A stretch of DNA of 64,000 nucleotides from Cryptomeria japonica. Lineage: Eukaryota; Streptophyta; Pinopsida; Cupressales; Cupressaceae. Below the pieces are notes generated by a model, which saw only the letters and a program-made list of their open reading frames with translations, ran no database searches and had not been told where the DNA came from. Positions within the stretch are counted from its first letter, which is position 1, and each line of letters begins with the position of its first letter. The stretch spans positions 264,409,692 through 264,473,691 of the forward strand of contig NC_081406.1 of NCBI RefSeq assembly GCF_030272615.1, read 5' to 3'. The position numbers and the translations under genes were made by a program. Of the stretch, positions 47,601 to 56,600 are shown piece after piece.

Positions 47601-50600
47601 TGGAGAGAATATTCATTGCATGTTTGGGCAAATTTAGTAGAGAATGATACATTTAATGCACTTTGTAATAGGCTGGAATTAATTGTATATGGGCATCATG
47701 GGTGTTTATTGTAGATTCCCACCTTGTTGCATCATGTGTGTGGAATCTTTTTTTGGGAAAACCCTAATTAGGGTTTGCATGTAGCCAAGGCATGAAGCCT
47801 ATATATAGGGGTGACCCCCCTCATTTGTAAGGAGGAGAGATTGATTTTGAGATTGTTGCGATAAGTTGTGAAACTTAATACATTGTTCAATTTGATAGTG
47901 TATTCTTGTTCAGTTTTATGACTTGCATGGTCTCTCACTCTCCACATAGAATAGATTTGCTTTCAAGTTGTTAGATGAATAGGATTTGATGAGATTGTTT
48001 ATAGTGCAAACCCTTGCTCATACCTTTTGTTAGTACCTGATTGTTACTAACTTTGCAAGGTTAGTTTGAGCCTTTTATATGTGTGAACTTAACTTCAATC
48101 ATTGGGTGGATATTGTTCTATGATGGTGTCCATTGGTGGTGTGAAAAATTACTGCACAACCTTTGAAGATTACACTGCCTTTGTGTAGTTCTCTTCTAGT
48201 GGCGAAGCAAAGTGTGGTTTGGTTTTGCTTGAGCAATCCTCGTCTCCTTGTTCTTAAATTTAGATTAGATTAGAATAGCATTTTAAACCCTTTTCCTATA
48301 TACTTTTTGCATATCTTAAACCCAAAAAAAAAAGATAAATCCAAAAAAGAGCTCTCATCAATAAGTCATTCGCAAATTAAATTCCTTGAAGTTGCAAAAT
48401 TGTCTGATATTCTTTAAGTGTATGTAAGGCCTCTTGGATTACCAGTATATCACATCAAACAATTGAGTCACGCTCGTTGCATATAGGTACCTTGGAGCCG
48501 ATTGTTTGAACTTTCTGCAATCTTGGCTTACAATCACACTTTGATCAAGAGAGAATAAGGTGGCCGTTGGTAACTTTATTTTGTGTTCGACGCTGCCATA
48601 AAAAACACGTCAACAAGATCCAATTGAGGGCCACCAGACAGCTCTGCCTTTCCCAAGTTACTTGGTACATTCCTTCAATTCTCCTCCTCTGAACTACCTT
48701 CAAAACAAAATATCTCATTATCTGGCATTACTGTGTGAAGGATCCATTCTCTTACTGACAAGTTTGCAACACTTCCTTCCAAGCTGGAAGCGAAAGCTTC
48801 TGCAATAGAATCTCTTGTGAGAAGCAATCTAGTGTTACCCAACCCATGTACATCAAGAATCCTCTTCATAAATTCTAGGGTAGAAAAACCATTGATATGA
48901 AACAAAGGTTTAAGCCTCAAATCTGAAATTGCACTCCTGTATGGTATATCACTACCCACCATTCCTCATTTCATCCTACCAGAATCACCTGAACTTGGCC
49001 TTCAATACCACCAGCACACAAAATGCTAAAGACTAAAAATTTAAAAACTTTTAGTAAGCCACTGAAATATAATAGTTTTTCTGATAGAGATACGATCGTC
49101 TTGTTGGCTTCAAAGGTACAAGTGGGGAGAAGACGGTAGGCACAACTAAATAGCCTTAACCCATGCCTTTAACAATTATGGTTCATCATTTTTTGATGAG
49201 TGAAAGGGATAGGTTGCAAAATATATGAAGCTTGTTAGCCTTTAGGAAGAATGATAAATCCTATTACCTAGGATCCTTACTTACCTTAGATGAAAAAGGG
49301 AATTGAACAACTCCAACATTTACAAGGTGGTCCGTGGTCCACAATGACATTACTTTCTCTGAGACGATACTTAAAACTCAAAGATTCAAAATTGTTGCCT
49401 ATCAACTTCACTAATTCTAATATGCTCTGCAATTTCTAGTCTTTCATGCCCCTGCTATTTGTAATGTCACCAATTTTTAAGGTGACATTTAATTAAATTG
49501 ATTTTTATTAAGTTATCAAAACATAAATAAAATATTCATACGATGACTTAATATTAATTAATTTAATTAAATAACAATAAAATAATAAAATATTATTATC
49601 AGGTCACTTTATTTAATTATGTTCTCTAGTTGGCCTAATCTTCTATATGTTTCTTGGAGGGCTTTATAAGGAGGTCGTGGGGTTGTAGCAAGGGCATGCT
49701 GGAATTTGATAAATGACTAATTCTTTTTGGAGACGGAAACCTTCAATAGTTTGATAGAAGAGCTGGACAGAAACCTAGTTTTTTTGAAGGGGTGGTATCG
49801 TGACGGAGTTTACATTTGTGCCAAATTTGTGAAGTCTCCATTGGAGACCAATTTGTAAGGGTTTGTTGAGAAAGAAATAAATTTGTTTCTATTTGAAATA
49901 TAATGTTATTACATTCCGAAAAATAGAGGCTTTGTGAGGAAAAAATATATTTGTCGTAAGCTTTGACATTATAGAGGAGTCGGTTCAAAGAAATAGAATT
50001 TTATATCTGTAGCATGGGATATTTGAATGTGTGTATCCAACAGAAGGTTCGGATTTGTGTTTGTTGAATAAAACAATTGAGCTACAAGTGGAAAGGCATC
50101 ATTATTATCTAACTATGCGGATGTGTCAAACCTTCCAGATAATGTGGCGAAAGGAAAACAATTCGTATGTTATGAATTAAAGGCATATATTATCGAGTTG
50201 ATTAGTATTGTGCTTGTGCGATCCTTTGGAGCTTGGTGTCATCTCTTTTCAAATCGTGGGTCTTCTTCTTATTTGCATAGTCGTGGAAGTGACAAGGACA
50301 TATGCTGGCCGAGTGAAGATCGAAGGAGACAGCACATGGCCTGCGTGGAACCATAGCTGGTGAGAGTTCAAGTTTGACAACCATAAAATGCCTAGGCACC
50401 TCTCAACGCTGGCATTTTCCTCCTATTGCTCGTTTCTATAGTTGCCGACCTTTATTGTTGTGTGGAGAATTCATGCGAGTGCTGGAGAAGAGTCATTTGG
50501 GAAAGACGAATATATGATCAAAGTTGTTTGGTAAGAAGGGCAAATACATATAGTGTTCGGGTCTTGTTGAAGTGATTATCTTGTTCCAGATATCGGAGGT

Positions 50601-53600
50601 CTGAAATCATCTGATTGGTAGCAGGAAACTGCATCAGTTTGCTGGTCCAGAGAAACCTACAACAGATTGACAGGTTCTTTTAAAGTCTTGAATAGAATAT
50701 ATGTTTGAATTTACATCTAGATGTGACTGGCCTCATGCTTTATCTATGTTGGGAAATAATATTTTTATTTGTATTGAAAGTGATGAGCAATCTGACTGAT
50801 CCATCTGTCTATTCGAATATCTCTGTGTTAGTAGGTTTATAAATAAAAGAAAAGTTGTGTAAGACTAAGCAGTTATCTTTCACTATTGCACCCAGATATG
50901 GTAATTTGAGTTGCCTTTTGCTACAAGGTGATTACATCCCACAAATTTAGCTAATTTAACTGCTTAAAGAACTGCATTCTTAGTTTTGGAACCTAGGAAA
51001 AAAGATGTTCCTTCAACAAAAGCATCCTTTTGAATGTGCAAGATCACCCTTGCATCAGCTTGACCCATGTTATTTTTTGATACAATGTTAAATTTCAGTT
51101 TCAAGAAGACTTCTTGAGGGGGCTCCCATATACTTATTTTCTTATTCTTCTTATTACCAATCACTGCATTAATGAGGGATATGATAAAGGATTATTACTT
51201 GTAACATGTAACTCTAATATATCAAAAAGTGTCTATAGCATAGTTGAACTACTCCCGACTTGGCTCGACTCGCCAAGCCCCTGGGAAAAAAACTCGGGGA
51301 AAACTCGAGAAAAACTCGGAAAAACTCGGCGAAAAACTTGGCAACGTAAAAACACGCTTAATTTTAATAAAAAATGCATTTTTTTTGCAAAATTTAATGA
51401 GAAGATGCATCCAATGAGTCAATAAATGATAACACAAAAGAAACAAGCTGATTCTAGATATGTTTAAATGCAAAGTGTCTACAAAATCGCATCCTCATGA
51501 GGAATGCTGATGGCTGGAAGCAAAATAGTAAATAGTTTTTGTAAAACCAAAAGTAAATACATCATTACAAATTACAATTACAACTTCCTCTTCCCAACTC
51601 TAGGTAAAACTAGAGGAGAGGTAAAACTAGAGGGTCTAGTCCTAGAAGTCTATAGTGGGCGTGACTGTGCCTCCTCGCTCGGTATGGCTGGCTCATCCTC
51701 CATCCTGGATGAAGCTATGTCTCCACCTGCTTGTGGCATTGGCAATGACTCCTCATCCTCATCCTCTTCCTCCTCAATGTCATCCAGCATGAAACCAAAT
51801 CCACCCCCCTCCTCCTCCATAGCTTGCCTCTCCAAATTAGTGTTGTCATCCTCAGTAAACAATGGAGGCTGCTCCTGTGATGTCCAATCACTGTAAGGAT
51901 CTATATCATCCAAGTCAAGTGGACCACTTGCTACTTCCTCTACCTTCCTTACGCGCAATTGAAGATTATATTGCACAAAGACAAGGTCATTGAGGTGTTT
52001 TTGAGCTAGCTTGCTCCTCTTCTTCGTGTTGATGGCTTCAAACAAGCTCTAATTGTGCTCACAACTGGATGAACTACAAGGTTGACATAAGATTCTAAGG
52101 GCAATTTTTTTGAGATTTGGGGTATTTCCACCCCAACTTTACCACCAAGCATCTACAAATTAAAATTAGGTTGAAAGTAGCACCCCTCGCTGGGGTCTGA
52201 GGGTGAGAAAAAGAGGGGTAGAGAGATAGGTCTAGATCTTGGTGGAGATCTACAAACGCACAATATTTGAAATTTCATCATTCATACTCATAGTTTCAAA
52301 CTTTCAACTCTAAAATGTATAATACCAAGATTTCTTCAATGCTAATTATGTTGTTATATGGTCTTGGAGTATAATCAGACTCAGAGGTTAAATTTTCTCT
52401 ACTTCCATCAGCATAGTTTCCCCCTATATTTTTCGACGGGGGTTTGGGGGCAGCGCCCGTTGCACGCTCTGCGAGGCCAAAAATACTTTTATTATTTTAT
52501 AAAGGCGTCGGGTGTCATAAAGTATAAGAAAGGAAAAAGACATATTGAAATGCCACTTATACTTAAATGTTATATTTCATGTGTATATTCTGTTGAAGAG
52601 AATGAAACTGACCCGAAAAAACAAAAATTGATAATTTTTTGACATGTTTGGGCCTCTTTTTTTAGTCTAGCCGAGTTTTTGCAAAAAACCCCGCGAGGCC
52701 AAAAATACTTTTATTATTTTATAAAGGCGTCGGGTGTCAAAGTATAAGAAAGGAAAAAGACATATTGAAATGCCACTTATACTTAAATGTTATATTTCAT
52801 GTGTATATTCTTTTGAAGAGAATGAAACTGACCTGAAAAAACAAAAATTGATAATTTTTTGACATGTTTGGGCCTCTTTTTTTAGTCTAGCCGAGTTTTT
52901 AAAGAAGCTCGGCGAGTTTTTTCTGAGAGTTAAAGTCAGAAAAACTTGCAGAGCTCAAAAACTCGCCGAGTACTCTGCGAGTGTGTCATCTATGGTCTAT
53001 AGTATTTGATTAAATTATAACTAGAAATTTATAATTCTAAAATTTATTATTCAAAGAAATAATATTAATAGTTTTATTTTATTATTAATCAATATATTTA
53101 TATATACCGAATTAAAACTGGATATTATCAGACTGTTTTTAACTGGATTTCTTTTTCCCAATTTCTATATTAGGTCAATTCAAACTTGAATTGTAATCCA
53201 GCATCTTTGCTCACAATTGAGATTTCTTGTTCCAATAGTTCAGTGATTAGTGTAATCATGATCTAGTTTGCAACTTTTAATCTAAATATTGTCCAAGTCA
53301 ATGATGCCCTCCTTGGCTTACTCCAAATCTTTTGCAGAAATGTGTCTATCTAATAAGGTGGCTCGGTGGACTAAATCCTTGATCTGAATTCTTATTGTCA
53401 GTTACTTTCCTATCCCAAGGTAGGGATATTTCCACTTGATTCTCTTGATATTTGTGCTTGCCTTGAGATATACTCTCCGACTATAACTTATCTGGTACAA
53501 TTATCATTGTTTCTATTGTTAAGGTTGTTAGTTATTGCAATGGAGATGACAATCCTTAGTTTCCAATTTGTGTTTGTTAAGCTGGTTCTCTACTTTCTCT

Positions 53601-56600
53601 TATAATCTTTAAATGTTTGTCAGATTTAACATTTGAGTTCTGCCTATCCAAGAGGTTTGTCTGCTTTAACACAACCATTGTCATTATATTACTTGTTTAT
53701 TTCTTCCACATCATGAATATTGTCTTGCATCCATCAGTTCTTGATAGACGCAGCCAGCTCCTTTTTATTTACAGCCTTTGCAATTGTGAATGCATTCTTG
53801 TCTTTTTTGTTTAATTTTGTTCCGATTATTTGTCTGATTTTTGTTTAGGATGTTCTTTCTGTTTTGATCTCCTAGACGACATTCGATGTGTAGTTTTCAT
53901 ACTTGTCTCTGAGGCAATCTCTAGGAACATGTGCATATTAAAACACTGCTGCCATTTTACTATTTACCTTTCTTTCTTATTTCTCCAAACTGGGGTTCTG
54001 CTTCCCCTATTAATATTATTGGCATTATTATTTGATTTTTGATCGCTTGAATATTTTTTCTTATACTAGTTGGTTAGTGTTGGGTCCTAGCATAATACAA
54101 CATGTGAGTTGGGATCCTCCACATATCCCAGTGTGTTCTATGACTAAGTTGCCGGTTAGGGTTCAGGTACGGTTAAGGATTTGGATTCGTGGGTACGCCA
54201 TTTTTTTTCCACGGGTACAGGCACGGGGATGTCTGTATGTGTGTGTGTGTGTATTTCAAATATCAAAATTATAAAATATAAACTGTATCAGTGTAGTTAC
54301 TATAAGAAGACTCTTAAATCTATAATTGCCAATAAATATTAATAATATCATAATAATATATATAATAATTTATAAATAAATATTAAATATACAATGTTTT
54401 ATTTTCAAAATTTCTAAATACATAAATAATATTAAATATATAATAAATATTAAATATATAATAAATATTAAATATATAATAAATATTTAAATTTTTTATT
54501 TTTAAAATAAAACAATACAGTACTTGTTAATTTAATTTAGATAATTGAACATATTAAATTTTATATAATAATAATTGAAAATTGAAATTAAATATTTTAA
54601 AATACGAAACTTAAATTTCGATCAAATTAAATATGTTAAGAGATGCATAAACAACTTAAATATCTTACATAACAACTTAAAACAAATCAGAACCTCATTT
54701 TTCAGCCACATCTTACGATAGACAATTTTTGTGGAAACCTGAAGACATGAAATTATTAAATATGTAAAATAATTAGAGGGATTAAGGTTTGGCTACGGGA
54801 AATTTAGGTTTCATTTTTTAAGGAAATTATTAAATATCTAAAATAATTAGATGGATTAAGGAGTGGCTACGAAAGGAACCGTGGAACATGAATCATTTTC
54901 AAGTGACATCAATTAGGTGACGGCAAGGAACAGAGTGGCACAAAGATAAAAATTTACGCGATTTCTGGCAACTGCACTTTCCCACCATCACGACCCTGCG
55001 ACACACCCGAGGCCGGACTGGACCCTGTCCCGGACCCAGCTCGAACCCAGCCCTGCACCCTAACCCTAGGCCACAATTCTGGTAACTTAGTTTTATGAAT
55101 TAGGAATATAAAAGGGCCTGAGAAAAGGGATATGCGTTAACTCTTTAGACCCCTGAATCACTATTTAGCTGACTTTGAGGAAGATGACATTTACATTAGC
55201 TGAAATTTCCCCTAACATTCACCCTTTATAGAGGACTAAAATATAAGATGTCTGATACAAAATGGCATTACACAACTGGATTTCTCTAATCAAATGATGA
55301 AGAATCTAATACTGAGGCGATGGAAAATCTGAACAACATTAGATTTGGTATTCCATATCAGAAGAAATGCTTAAATAACAGGTCCATAGGCGTATAATCC
55401 TTAAATTACCCCATCCAAGATGCATCTTTATATATTGAAGCCAAATATGATTCGATCTGTGGCCAATCACTGCGTTCAGCTCTGATGTAATCAAATATCC
55501 AACCAATTACCACTCATGATGCTTGTAGCTCTGTTGCTGAGGAATTTGATCTGATCCACATCCAAGTGCTATGGTTTTAGGTTTTCTGTAGTACAATATG
55601 GTTGGACCCATGTCTAACACCATTCTTATAGCAATGTGCGTAAGCTCTTAAACCAACACATTTCTTGCTTATCAAGACACGCTGCTACATTATTTTATCA
55701 AGACATATAGCTAGAAATAATTAAAAATCTTGAAGCTTCCTTTTTGGTTTTCTTCCTTTCAATATTTTCCAATGCTGTAAATTGGCATGCACTGATCAAT
55801 ATTTATCTCCTGACCATAAATGTCAGTAAAGGCTTGATGAATGCAGGATAGCCATTGATACCAGGATCATTACAATTGCAAATGGCCCAATGTTTGCTTG
55901 TGTTAATTCATTTGTTCTTCAACTTTGCTCAAGAGGGCCCCCTCTCTTATATGTTCTTGTACAAAGCAATGTCAGTTTGGCATCCCTTGGGTAGTAGAAA
56001 AATGATCAGATTTGAAATGTCTTGGAAACTTGAATGTATTTAATTTATTGCTCAAAATATTTCTTTGAAGTTCAGAGTAATCTATATCTTTCATGTTCCA
56101 CATTTTGCTGATATATTTTTTATTGCCTTCTATACAGACAGAAATGTTGCTAGGTCTTATGTTTAAAGCATTGAAGAATGATATAAACATAAAGAGAATT
56201 GCGGCATTTTCAAAGCGCTTGTTGCAGGTTTGTCTACATTGTCTTTACTTATTTTGCAAGGTCATGGTTTTGTCTTGATCAATCTTATGAGCAAAACATT
56301 AACCCAATTGCACTTGGAAATACATATGGATTTGTCTTCTGTTCTGCATGACTTTTATTAAGTAACAATTCAAGAGCATACCAATTATTTGAGTCCAATA
56401 CAGCCAGAGTAGTGCTGGAATTATACCTTGTTCTCTTTACACAAATACTATCAGGATTAAATCTAGCATCAGCAAATTTCAGGACATCATCATCAGTTCT
56501 CAGTATGATCTTAGGCACACTGGACCTAGGATTCTGATATTATCTGTTATGTAGTTTTCAACAGTAAGATTGTCTTATTGATGTTGCTGTCAGTTTTTCT

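Larger units (their letters stand above)
37270..48615 (+). mobile_element. Giant solo-LTR-like element, copy P (6.8 kb net, interrupted)
   Basis: Starts TGTTGTGACCTAATCTCACA and ends AAAAACACGTCAACA. Flanking 5-bp sequences AGACC (37265-37269) and AGATC (48616-48620) match at four of five. It contains an 84-bp-pitch array (38041-38760), the ORF (39571-47414), the palindromic box and a TATA box near the 3' end. A second family member (41655-46163) is inserted in its ORF. No internal retrotransposon genes are present. Confidence 0.86.
51239..52994 (-). mobile_element. Deleted hAT transposon (1,756 bp)
   Basis: Ends CATAGTTGAACTACTC at 51239 and the complement of CATAGATGACACACTC at 52979-52994. 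Perfect 8-bp duplication GTCTATAG at 51231-51238 and 52995-53002. It keeps only the last transposase exon plus the promoter-side arm, so it is an internal-deletion derivative of the 19911-23522 family. Between 52170 and 52470 lies unrelated sequence with a GC-rich patch (GACGGGGGTTTGGGGGCAGC). Confidence 0.92.
18929..56137 (+). other. NOC1: Giant host intron, 37.2 kb
   Basis: Donor GTGTAT after RSSK; acceptor TTCTATACAG before TEMLLGLMFK. The protein reads through without a gap when the two exons are joined. It contains two hAT elements, three giant LTR units, LINE fragments and further solo LTRs. 18929-19902 and 23531-24190 hold nothing I recognise. Confidence 0.93.

Noticed and set aside
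48675-48962. 95-aa minus-strand open frame as a gene
   Set aside because: No recognised motif, flanked by degenerate LINE-like sequence, no start or splice context.
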